Source of the DNA: Nageia nagi
Lineage: Eukaryota > Pinophyta
DNA: 64,000 nucleotides
Assembly: GCA_050084985.1 (NCBI GenBank)
Contig: JBITNC010000002.1
Span: 32,984,001-33,048,000, forward strand
Direction: 5' to 3'
Position 1 is the first letter of the stretch, and the number at the start of each line of letters is the position of its first letter. Positions 10,470 to 21,900 of the stretch are shown here, in pieces. The translations under genes were made by a program, and so were the position numbers. The notes under the pieces were generated by a model. It was not told the DNA's origin. It searched no databases and saw only the letters and a list, made by a program, of their open reading frames with translations.

Positions 10470-13400
10470 TCACTGCCTCACGCTTGTAGTCTTATATCGC
10501 TTTAGGTGCTATCCATTAACTGAAATTGGCAATTTACACCCATTTAATTTTGCCAGCTCAAATGCATTTTTCCCAATGCATTTAGCTACTACATAGGGTC
10601 CGGACCACATGGATTCAAATTTTTTATGTTTCCCCGATTTAGCTCTGTCCTCATCCCATTTCAATACTAAATCTCCTTCTCTGAAAGTACCCAGAGTTGA
10701 TTTTTGACCATCAAACCATCTTTTTACTATTTCATTTCTTCTCCGGAGGTCTTGATATGATTGATTTCGAAGCTCTTCTAGATGCAACAGTTCATTCATC
10801 CAAACCTTGAGAGATTCAAAATCCTCACCATATTCTTGCAAAACTTTTAAAATTGGAAGCTCAAAATGACTTGGTAATACTGCCCTTTTACCGTATACCA
10901 ATGTATATGGGCTGGTTTTAATGGCTAACTTTACTGTGATCCTATCTGCCCACAATGCCCAATTGAGCTTTTTGTGCCAAGTTCGGGGATTATCTTCCAC
11001 TATTCTTTTGAGAATCTGAATCAAATTTTTGTTTATGGAATCAGCCAAACCATTACCCTAGGGGTAATAATTTGAGGAAGTTTTCTAATAGATACCTAAT
11101 CTCATAGCAAAATCAATAACCTCAGCTCCTACGAATGCCAAACCATTATCCAAAATTATCATTTGAGGAACACCATACTTGGTAATTAACTTTTCTACAA
11201 ATCTCAAAACTGTCTTCTAATTTGCCTCCTTTATGGCCTCTGCTTCCGCCCATCTAGTAAAAAAGTCTATGGTAGTAAGGATGAATTTGTGTTCGGAAGA
11301 GGAGTTTGGATTGATGACTCTGATAAAATCCAGCCCCCACTATTGGAAGGGTTCTTCTACTTGGATTGGTTCCAATGGCAATGCTACATTTCTCTTTCTT
11401 CCCACATACCTCTGACACTTCTCACAATTTTGTGCCTTTGCAAAAGCCTCCTTGAACATAGTGGGCTAGTAATATCTCACCTGAATGATCTTACCCACTA
11501 TCGTGTATCCAGAGTAATGACCACCAGACTCTCCGGAATGAAACTCTTCAATGAGCTTAGCCGACTTTGTCACCGATACACATCTTAGCAAAATGCCATC
11601 ATGATTTCTCCTATAAAGTATCTAATCTATCTCTGTGTAATTCTGGGCATGTATCTTGAATCACCTTCTTTGGGATGCATTCATGTTTCCTGGCAGTTTG
11701 TTGGTCTCAAAATATTCACTTAATTGCTCCATCCAATCCTTTGTCATATCTCCGAGTATGGATTTTGGGGTTTCTTGTTCAACAAAGCATACCATTTCTT
11801 TTTTCGATATCGTAGGTTTTGCAAGTTGCTCACAAAGTGCTCTTCCTTTTATGAGCTTGGTGGGCTGAATTTCCACATCGTATTTTAGAATTTTTGAAAT
11901 CCACCCGGGTCTTCCTTCTCCCAATTCCCCCTGCATAACATAAGATCTAACATCCGAGTGTATAGTTAGAATCAAAATCCTGCTTTGAGCAATGTAATGT
12001 TTTAACTTACCGAGTGCTTTCACAATAGCCAGGACCTATTTTTCAATGAAAGTGTATTTTTCCTCACAACTGTTCATAGTCTGGCTGAAAAATGCGACTA
12101 GATATTCTTCATTTCTTTCGTACTTCTAGGTTAAAATGGCTGCAACACTAGTATCTGAACCATATGCGTACAGAATAAATTCTTTGCTAAAATCTAGATT
12201 TCTCAGTACAGGAGCTTTTGTAATTGCTACCTTAATTTTCTAAAAAGCTTCTTTACCTTCCTCAGTCCATACAAAAGGAGTATCCTTTTTTAGCACCCGG
12301 GTGATAGGTTTGATAATGTTTGAGAAATCCTGAATAAATCTTCTGACAAAGTTAATCTAACCCAGAAAAGATTGCAGAGACTTCTTATTAGAAGGGAGAG
12401 ATAAGTCATTTATAGCTTTAACTCTATTCAGATCAATAGCCCATCCCTCTTTTGAAATGACATGGCCCAATAATTTACCCTCATCTACTACGAAGATAGA
12501 CTTCTTAGGATTTAGGGATATACCATACCTCTTACATTTGATGAAGGCTTGCTCCAGATGTTGAACATGCATGTTTCTGTCGTGAGAGAAAATAGTAATA
12601 TCATCAAGGTATACCAACAGACTCTTATTTACTAGTTCTCCAAATGCATAATCCATAGCTCTCTGAAAGGTAGCCCCTACATTGGATAGTCCAAATGGCA
12701 TTCTCTAAAAAGCAAATGTGCCCCATTTAGTTGTAAAAGCTATTTTGAACTGATCTTCATTTCGGACCCAAATCTGATTGTACCCAGAGAAACTATCTAT
12801 CAATGAGAACTTTTCAGCTCTAGCTACAGTATTTAGTATTTGTTCCATTGGGGGTAAGGGGTAATGATCCTTCAATGATACTCTGTTCAAACCTCGGAAA
12901 TCTACACACAACCTTATCTTGCCATTTTTCTTCCAGACAGGCACAAGATTGGCTACCCAAGTGGAATGCTTGATGGGATAAATTATCCCAGCCTTGTACA
13001 GTTTTAGCACCTTCTGCTTCATGGCAACTTCGATCTTGGGGTTTACTGGTCTTTGTTTTTGTCTGACCGGCTTAGCATCATCTATCAACTCAATTGTATG
13101 TTGTATCATTGATTTATCAAAAACCTTCAAATCATCATAAGACCAAGCAATAACATCAACATATGTTCTGCATAACTATACAATTTCCTAAATCTGTTCC
13201 AAAGTATTAGATATACCAATTTTTAATGACTTACCCGAAAAAACTTCATGTTCTTTATAGTTATCCGGGTTTATATTCATACCCCTTCTTTTTACCTGGT
13301 CACTTCTGTCAAATAATCCTTCGAATGGAATCAAATCTTTAGGGAGTTTATTGTTATTTAGTTGAATTATGTCTTGTTCTTGGAAAAATTTGAATTCCTC

Positions 13401-14045
13401 TTCTCCTACTGCATGACATACCACTTGTTGTAATAAAAACTGATTAATTTGAGCTTTGTCTTGGAAAACCTACCAAAAGGAATCATTATCCAGAACTAAT
13501 GGCCTGAAAATGAGCTGAACACCCTTCCTCTGGAACCAGTCATTTGTGGGATCAAAATTGGCTCCCATTTGTGCTAATGCGTTAGCTTCTTGGTTGAATC
13601 TCCTTGGAACCAACTGAATATGCAATGCTTCAAAATGCTCAAATAGATCCCAAACTCAATTCCTGTAGGCTTTCAAATAATGATGTTTGACTGAACATTT
13701 ACCTGTCACTTGTTTTATTATCAAATCTGAATCCCCTTTGATCTTTAGACACTAAATTTTCATTTTGATAGCTTGTTCTAGTCCCAGGCAAAGAGCTTCA
13801 TATTCTACCACATTATTTGAACATAACCAGGTGAGTCTAAAAGAAAATCTATGTACCTTACCAATTGGGTTGGTCAAGATAATCTCGGCTCTGGATCCAT
13901 TTTTGGATATTGCCCCATCAAAAGACATCTCCCACATTTCATTTCCCCTGAAATCTTCCCTTGTGAGTTTCGGGATGAAAGATTCCAGTTCTATTAAATA
14001 ATAATTCCCAAACTCCATGTCGTAGATAGTGTTGAGCATGTTCAT
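10470..14045 (-). pseudogene. pol: Gypsy-1 pol: archaeal-type RNase H - RT - RNase H - integrase
   Basis: A single minus-strand frame of 1191 codons from ATG 14045 to TGA 10472-10470, without frameshift but with many stops (13752, 13188, 12705, 12357, 11661 and others). The first domain (about 13940-13560) is an archaeal-type RNase H: Asp in WEMSFDGAISKNG, Glu in VVEYEALCLGLE, Asp in KGDSDLIIKQVTGK; the fourth acidic position reads Asn (QEANALAQMGA). RT follows (13130-12360) with VDFRGLNRV, SLIDSFSGYNQI and the box YLDD at 12611-12600. The usual Ty3 RNase H is at about 12240-11950. Integrase (about 11640-10480) retains Asp in WGLDFI and LDNGLAF, while the usual catalytic Glu is Asp (GLADSINK). 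The C-terminus lacks a chromodomain. The tail HLKRYKT is Tat-like. Confidence 0.88.
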
Positions 14046-16344
14046 ACTACAAGGGCTTCGGTTTGCAGTTCTTCCAGCAATTCATCTGATTCTTCCAATT
14101 CACCAAAGATAGCACAAACCTCCTCCTTTTTCTCTATGTGAAACTCAAAAATTTCCTCATTATTCAGTCATACCCTCTTATTCCCATAAGGGAGCAAATA
14201 ATGGGTGTAATCCATTACTAGATAACCCCCTATCTTAGCTGTAAACTCTCTAGATAGACATAGCCCGAACAAAGGGGGCAGCTCAATAACTACAATTTCC
14301 TGAATAATAATTACAGAGGGACACTTATGTATTTTTAGTACTACATCCTTGATTACTCCTACTATTTTGACAGGTGTGGAATCTAGTTGTAATACTCCGG
14401 TGGATGTTCTTGTCATAGGTAACCCCATCACATCGCACACTGCTTTAGGCATCACAGTAGTAGTTGCCCCAGAATCAACCAAACAATTATGAAGTACATA
14501 TCCCTCAATTTCTAGAGTCATGTAAAAAGTTGGAGGTTTGTTTTTTCCCATCCCCAGATATTTCGATGTTTCAAAAAGATTAAGCACTCTTTCCATTCCT
14601 TCATTCAATGCTATAAGAGATGTTTTCAGTAAATCAATTTGTCTGGGAATTTTTAGAGCTTCAAACAAGGACACTTTCATTGGAGTTCTCTTTAGCTCCA
14701 CCATAATGTTGAACTCTGGGATAGCCAGAGGTTCACCAATTTTATTTCTGAATCTGTCAGTAAATTTTTCTTGAAGCTGTATAGTATCATCTATTCTCTG
14801 GTGCTTGGTAAGTGAAGGGAACCTTAACCTCCAGAGATTTTTATCATTGGCTTTGGGCATCAGTTTGGTTTTCAGAAATGGGAATTTTTGGGAAACCGTT
14901 TCCTTTTTCAGGATCTTTTCCTTAGAACCGGGAACTACATCTTACCTTTTAGGAAACACTACTCTAAAACTCTTTTGAGGTTCAACTTTTCTTTCTGAAA
15001 TGCTAGAGACTAGGGGACTTTTTTCGGATCTTGTTTCCACAGCAAAAACTCCTATATCTGCCGGTGCAAAATTCATCAGGTTCACATTTTGGTTCACATC
15101 ATCAGCTACATCGGGCAGAGGAATACCCCCATTTCTTGATAGATACTCCTGGTACTAATAAATAGGGCATGTGGTTTGTTCATGAGCATCATTGCAGGCC
15201 AAACACAAACCAGAAGCTGACCCGGAAGAGGAAGCTTGGCTTACATCTTCATTCAACACATGTTGAGCTTTTTCTACAGCAGGATAAGGATATCTTCTTG
15301 CATTATTTTGTCTACTTAGAATGGTAATCTGGTTTGCCATATTTCTACACAAGTTTCGAAGTTCCTGAATCTCTGACGATGAAGCTACCCCTTGATTCAT
15401 ATTAGGTTGATAAGGGGCTAGTAAAGCCAAGGAGCTCTAGGGACTAGCAAGGGTGATGGCCACTGTTGGACAGGGGTGGGGATGTTGGCTAGTGGTGAAG
15501 CCAAACTAATTGCTTGAGGTCTCAAAATTTGCTGGTGAGTAGTTACTGGAAAATAAGGCATGGGCATGCGACTTGGCAATTTTCCAACTGCAATGAGATA
15601 GGATTCAGCATATACTACTTGTCTATAGACCTCAGGGAAAGTATTTACTCTAGAATTTTGGATTTGCAGAGAGAGATTCAGAGGAAAGGCTCTCAAGTAA
15701 TACATTAAGGCTTGAAATTGCTGAGGCCTAACTGGCATTGGGACTCTCATCCAAGTTTTTTGGAATCTAATATTGAAATTAGGGATATTTTCTTGCTCAT
15801 ATCTTTTGATTGAAGTGAACTATGTTAATAGGGAAAAAGGATCTCCTATTTCATTAAATTCCAAGATAAAGGGCTCTACCAGTTGAGCCCAAGTGGTTAT
15901 AAATCCATTAGGAAGGCCCCTGTACCAATCTAGGACCTTTCCCTTGAAAGACTGAGCCAGTAATCTCACCATGACATCTTCATGCTAAATATTGTGAATC
16001 TTAGCTAGGCCAGCTACATCAACACAATGCTCATAAGCTATTTTCTCTGAAGTTGCATCAAAATCCAAAAGGGTTTTGAAAACATTTGCTGGGATGTCAT
16101 GCAACACCACCAGGGCTATTGGTACCCCATTGTCCCATTCCAGATAAATATTCTAAGCTGGATTAGCCATTTTAGGAGAGGTATTTCTAGTGTGAAGATT
16201 GGATGATTCTGGCTTGATAAAGGATTTTAGGGAGCTGATACTATTCAGAGACTTGGACTTGATCAGGGTCTTTCTCTTAGGAGTATCTAACGTTCTAAAA
16301 TCCGGTGCTTCTTTTGCTGCTCTAGTTTTAGATCTTGTCCACAT
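14042..16344 (-). pseudogene. gag: Gypsy-1 gag-protease (decayed)
   Basis: Starts at ATG 16344 (MWTRSKTRAAKEAP). The capsid part, with LLAQSFKGKVLDWYRGLP (about 15990-15930), runs in one frame with TAG/TAA breaks to about 15430. A one-base indel there shifts the frame into a part containing a short zinc knuckle (CLACNDAHEQTTC, spacing C-x2-C-x3-H-x4-C, near 15200). The aspartic protease follows at 14860-14168 with the active site VDSGATTTVMPK near 14480. The TGA at 14170 is premature: the frame stays coding-like for 42 more codons, rich in Glu, to TGA 14044-14042, which overlaps the pol ATG as ATGA. Confidence 0.85.
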
Positions 16345-16462
16345 AAACTCTAGGTTGCAAAAGAAAATGATAGGTTCAAAAGCACATATGATATTTACAA
16401 ATAATTTGCTTTAATACATACCATAGATAGTGCTTCAGTAGAGTTGCCAATAAGTTTCTTCG

Positions 16463-16481
16463 TGTCCCACCGGGTGTGCCA
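16463..16481 (-). other. Gypsy-1 primer binding site
   Basis: The minus strand reads TGGCACACCCGGTGGGACA, beginning 11 bases inside the 5' LTR end. The TGGCACRCCCGGTGGGAC form is familiar from plant Tat-type elements. I do not name the tRNA. Confidence 0.75.
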
Positions 16482-16620
16482 AAAAGAAATACTGTTGATT
16501 ATGATTATGTAATATATATGCGTCGTGAACAATCTTAACCAAAGTAAATCAAGAATAGACTATAGTGACAATCTGATCTCCAGAGAAGGCCGGTTCCTTA
16601 TACATTGGGTGTAGGAGAAG

Positions 16621-16737
16621 TAATAGGAAAGAAAATGAAAAGAGTAGAGTGCGAGGAATTTAAGCAAAAGGCTTAGGGTAATAGGAAAGAAAATAAAAAG
16701 GAGTAGAGTGCAAGGAATTTAAGCAAAAGGCTTAGGG
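16621..16737. repeat. 58-bp tandem duplication in Gypsy-1 LTR
   Basis: Units 16621-16678 and 16679-16737, each starting TAATAGGAAAGAAAAT and ending GGCTTAGGG, with about 4 differences. Confidence 0.85.
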
Positions 16738-17383
16738 TAATAAGAGAGAAAGCAAAGGTGGATCACTAGTTCAGCATAGGCTTTCACAATGTGTGAAACC
16801 TTGGTCTGAATCTAGTGTAGCAGCTACGGTACAAGCTCTCACTCTCAAATAGTTTCCTGGCTTTACTCTACCATGTAGCAGACATAGTTATACTAGCAGT
16901 TCATGATTACCATTCAGGAAACAAGCCAAGCTGCCACGATGTAACCAAATTAAGAATGACAATTACGAGTACTAGACAAGAAAGGTCAAGATGGTATCAT
17001 ATTACTGATAAAAACTATAGGTCTTCGAGAACAAATGTAAAGAGCAATACTAGGGCTTTTGACCCTTCTTTCACTTTATTTTCATATACTTATACTGAAG
17101 CAACAACAATTACAAGAATTGCAGAATAGAAACATTTACAAAATAGCTTCAAGATTCTAGCCTTCTTTTAGCTGATACTACCTACATACGCCACTTGGTA
17201 GAATATTACAAAATTGGGTAGATTGCATACGGTACAGCTTCTTGATGACTATGATCTAACTTCTCACTGTCCTCATCTCTTCTAGGATATTCTATTTATT
17301 GGCTCTAGCTATTTGATCTCTCTTTGCTATTCTCATCTCTACATTCCGGAATGCTCTATTCACTAGCTCTGGCTATTTGATCA

Positions 17384-17990
17384 CTCCTTGCTGACCTCCT
17401 CACTTTTGGGACCTGGTTTCATTCAAAAATGGGAACATTATCCTACCTGTGACATCATCTTCATACTTCCAAAATGGTCTTCTCACTTTCTATGGAACCT
17501 GGGCTTTTCTACAACTGAGCTTTTATCATTTCATTCTGGAATGCTTTATCTACTGACTCCAACCTTTTAATCACCCTTTGCTGACATCATCATCTTCGGA
17601 ACCTGGTCTTTACCAAAATGTGACTATCTTATCCTCTATGATGTCATCATCTTATTTCAGAATGCTTTACTTTCGAAACACTTAACTTTCAGGCTCCAGC
17701 TTCTTCGATTATCTCTTGCTGACCTCATCACTTCTGAGACCCGGTTTCATTCAAAATTGTGAACATCATCCTCCCCGTGATGTCATCTTCATACTTTTGG
17801 AATGTTTTACTCACTTTCTTTGAAACCCAGGCTTTTTCACAATTGAGCTTTTATCATCTCATTCCAGAATACTTTATCTACTGACTTCAGCCTTTTAATC
17901 ACCCCTTGCTAACATCATCATCTCCGGAACTCGATCTTTACCAAGATGTGACTATTTTATCTTCTGTGATGTCATCATTTTATCCGGCCT
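17384..17990 (-). repeat. Tandem LTR module, two copies, Gypsy-1 5' LTR
   Basis: Same two-copy structure as 641-1250: copy A about 17384-17670 and copy B about 17722-17990. Each holds TGATGTCAT or TGACATCAT motifs, which are decayed forms of the palindrome TGACGTCA. Confidence 0.85.
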
Positions 17991-18099
17991 GCTTTATTTG
18001 TTCAAAAAACTTCTGGAGATCTTAAAATGAACTCATAGTTGCAAGTAAAGTACATCGGGGCTCTAATAAAGAATTTATTATGTATGGATGTACAGATAC

Positions 18100-18926
18100 T
18101 AAATCTACAAGTTCTATTAAAAGAATGGATATTATTGGGAAAACCTCTAATAAGGTTAATATGTCTTTACTGATTATTATTTTGAAAATGTAAGTTTGGG
18201 AAGCCATGGTGATACTTCTGATAGTGATGCTAAAATTGAAGAATTAGATAGAATTCCTAGCCATGTTAGATCAATAAAGGAATTATTATCTAATAAAGAA
18301 AAATTAGAGTATTATCTTATTAACAATATTGAAGAGGTTATAGATATTCTAACAAATTATGAGTTTTATAAGTGAGTGCTACAACTTTGCAATACTTGGA
18401 TAGTTTATTTTCTTATGAGAATATAGGTTTTACAAAACAAATGGTTTATATCATCGATAAAAATTCTGCTAATGGCATGGATTGTGCACACATCACCAAC
18501 AGCATGGAAGTGAAGGAAATTAAACTTCCAAAAAGGATGATCATCGAGGATTCTGATGAGAAGAGTGAAGTAAATTCTAAACCTTTGGTAACTCATTTCG
18601 AAGGTTATGGTCCAAGTATGATTCCTAAGTGTTCTAATAGGGAAAAAGGTAATGGCATGTTGATTGATGATGTAAGTTCAAAGGAGATTGCTAAACAAGT
18701 TTTTATTGTGATTAACAATGCTTATGTACATGATACTAATTGGTCAAAAGAAGACCATGAAATAAAGTTGAAGTTATTTTTGAAGCTCAAAAAATTGATT
18801 ACTTTCAAAAGGCTAATGAGGAACAATAATTACATTTTATGTTGGAATTTATTGATAAACTTAAGAATGAGAGAATACATAATATTGGACCATTTTTTCC
18901 CCTAAAAGAGGCTAAACTTAGAAAAT
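18100..18926 (+). pseudogene. Unrecognised coding remnant interrupted by Gypsy-1
   Basis: Three overlapping plus-strand stretches look coding. One reads DYYFENVSLGSHGDTSDSD then RIPSHVRSIKELLSNKEKLE (about 18160-18370). The second is open from 18372 to about 18780 (LQYLDSLFSYENIGFTKQMV, EIKLPKRMIIEDSDEKSE). The third continues in another frame as EAQKIDYFQKANEEQ and LEFIDKLKNERIHNIG to TAA 18926. Together this is about 260 residues, acidic and Lys/Glu-rich, cut at its 5' side by the Gypsy-1 end, so the missing part should lie left of the window. I recognise no family. It could be part of an older mobile element or a host pseudogene. Confidence 0.4.
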
Positions 18927-21900
18927 AAAATGTAAACAAACTATTCTCTTAAAATAACAATGCTTTAAACATCCAAAAAGGTAATTGTTATTTCACCTAG
19001 GGGTAGGTGTAAACTATTTGTATCCTAATCCCACTACTTGGCCAAGGTAGTAAGAAGTAGAATGTCATGTTGAACATATCCAAAAATGACAAGGCCATTG
19101 AGCCTTAAGCATATGAGGATATTTTCCTCATGATTAGTCTTAGGCCACTCTTTGGCCTTCTATAAGGTGGCTATTAACATGGGTCCAACCCTAATATTAA
19201 TTTTACGATCTTGCAAATAACAAAAAATCTAAATTCGTATTAGTAATTATGAAAATTTAACATGGATAGAAATAAAAATCATAATGATTATAAATGCAAT
19301 AGTAATAAAGGGAAAAGTGGAGGTGAAATCTAAAATAGCCTTCAAAGCAAAAAAATAGGGAAACCCTAGGATTTTTGATAAAATGAATCTAGGCAAAATG
19401 TTGGAATCAAATGCAATATGGTAAACAACTTCATAATAAAATGATAGATAAGAAAAACTAATCACATTCTTAAAGGGGAGGCTCTAGAGGTACTTAGTTA
19501 TGTGTCCCTTTCACCTAGTTAGTAGCCTCTCAATCGCACACCATGCATTATCTACCATATTAGCAAGTCAACAAGGAGATCAACGGTTGGGGGTATGAAG
19601 GGAAAAGATAAATCAAATGGAGGAGAGGAAATAAATGATAGAGAAGATTAAATGGTAGACATAATCATAATCTTACCAGTACATGTAGAGCTCTAGGATA
19701 GAAAAAATATAAAATACAAATGATGAAAAAGTTCGTGCAGAACCTATTTTTATTTAATTTTTTCCTTAAACCCTAGTTAAATGTATGTCCTCTAAAATAT
19801 CAATTTTAATGCTTGAAAAATGGTAGATTATGTGGGTAAAATGTTTGAAAATATATCAATTGGTTAGCTTATTTTTCAAAAATTAATTTTGCTAAATTCA
19901 CGTTGTCAACAGCATCTAAAATGTAAAACTAATGTACAATCTACCGCATGATGATCAAAAATGATAAAAAAAAAGGTAATATTGACTATTTATATTATGC
20001 ATTAATGGTCAAATTTATGATGTTTCATTTTACATGTTTATAAATACCAAATGGACATTGTTAACAACTTATTTTAAGTAAAATTAGCAAACTATTCAAG
20101 TGTTATATTCCAATTCTAGTTTCGTTGGATCAAAATAAGTGCATAACATGGATGCTACACAATTAAAATGTGGAAATTTTAATTTATCAAATCTGATTTA
20201 ATTAGATTCATGTGCCAAATTTTAATTTTCACATAGATGCATATTTTTGGAATGGGGAATATATGAATGATTATTTTTAAATACCAATTGAATGGACTCT
20301 TTTTCCTAAAATATAATTCTATCATTCTTACACTATCAATGACATGAATAAAGTGAAATTATGGATTCTTTCAAATGCTAATGATATTATCATATTTTTA
20401 CTTGATCAAAATAAATAATCACATGCTTCTATGATTGTTGCATAGAATAAAGGTATGTAAGGTCAAAATGGGTCAAATCATTACTTATATGAAAAATGTC
20501 ATGATAGGAAGAAATGTTCTCTCATGAATTTTATGATGCAAAATATTTTCTATCATTGTTAATTTAAAATAGTTCAAAATTGAAAACCTGATTTTACTAT
20601 CTCCATGCTATTAGCGGTGTAGCTTTACTATAAATTCATTGGACATTAGGTATGTTTACAATTCATTGAATATCTATTTAAAAATACCATTATTCAACAA
20701 ATATGCACTATAATGGAAATGTTGAACAAAATTGTAAAATACATGATTGCCAAATTCTATGAAATTAACATTGTCAAGGGCATAGGTTTACTTTGAAAAT
20801 TAATAAAATCAAGCAATTCAATGTGATCAAATATGCAAAATTGATATGTAAGGCCAATAAATATTTGAATACTTGGTTTTTTATGGAAATCAAATGATAT
20901 TATTTAAATTAAAATTAAATTTTATGCTAATAAATATTTTCAAGGCCATGATCATTTCATGAGAAAAATCTCTCGAATCACATGTTATTCCAAGCTTAGG
21001 GAATCAAAGGAGCTCATCATATTGATAATAATTTCTCAATAAAAATATGAGTTGCAATGACCATAATGACATAATGAATATTATATTTATTCCATCCTTG
21101 TTATATATATTGATTCCTTCATTGGATGTGATCTATGCAGGTGTTATGTTAGATTATTCTTAAAAAGGTATTATCTAGGAGAGTAGGACATGAATAGAGG
21201 TGCTCTCCTCATACATAGATTATGATTTTTAGCTTGTTTCCCTAAATAAGCTAAAGTAAGGGGAAATACAAGACCAAAAAGGGAAATATGACATATCATA
21301 CTTGACATATTGATCAAAAAAGGGAAGTCCACTTTACTATTGAAAATTTTCTTCTCTTCTCTCAACTTCTTTGGATTTTGAAAATGTGGATGCCTAAAAA
21401 TGATTTATTATTTATTTAATAAATTTTATTTAAAATTCTTAAACAACTTATTGCAATATTACAAATGTCAAGATAAAGTTTCTATTATAATGCAATACCA
21501 TGTATTATATTAAATTCTATATTATTTATCATGGTTCATATTTTAAAGTATCTTGAATACAACAAAGTTTATATTATTGCCAGAGGTCAAAAACAAAGTT
21601 TATATTATTGCCAGAGGTCAACCTTCACTCCTTTCTATATCTTTGCAGGCTATATATGTGAGTGGAATAAGTTTACCTGCATATATTGGATCTCTTTGAT
21701 ATGCAAATATATCTAATAGGAGGTTGTCTTTTGTTATCTCCATCAAATAATGATGTCTTTTGATGCCACTTATTATGAGAAATTATTATACTTTGAGCTC
21801 TAAAACTTTATATCTTTGGTGCACTTTATAATTATACATGTTCTACACTATCAATGATGTGCATATTTTGGATCAAGGCTTTCATATTGTGATGGTTGAG

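Larger units (their letters stand above)
1..18094 (-). mobile_element. Gypsy-1: large Tat/OTA-like Ty3/gypsy retrotransposon, 3' LTR truncated by window start
   Basis: The same LTR is seen at 16493-18094 and, split by Copia-1, at 1-1303 plus 6316-6366. Both copies end (plus strand) at the motif GGATGTACA, so the minus-strand LTR starts TGTACATCC. On the minus strand the order is 5' LTR, primer site, gag-pro, pol, extra frame, 3' LTR. Without the nested Copia-1 the element is about 13 kb in this window, and roughly 250 bp of the 3' LTR lie outside. In the first 200 bp compared the two LTRs differ at 14 places, all transitions. No chromodomain follows the integrase and an archaeal-type RNase H is present, which points to the Tat lineage. 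All three frames carry stops, so the copy is dead. The target duplication cannot be tested because the left end is outside. Confidence 0.9.
16493..18094 (-). repeat. Gypsy-1 5' LTR (about 1.6 kb)
   Basis: The plus strand begins TGTTGATTATG and ends GGATGTACA; as read on the minus strand it is TGTACATCC to CAACA. It is the uninterrupted counterpart of 1-1303 plus 6316-6366. Its first 250 bp have no counterpart in the window because the 3' LTR is cut there. The exact inner boundary (16493) rests on the TG and the nearby primer site. Confidence 0.88.

Noticed and set aside
18100-18926. Remnant as an endogenous pararetrovirus
   Set aside because: No movement, coat or RT motif visible; assignment would be a guess.
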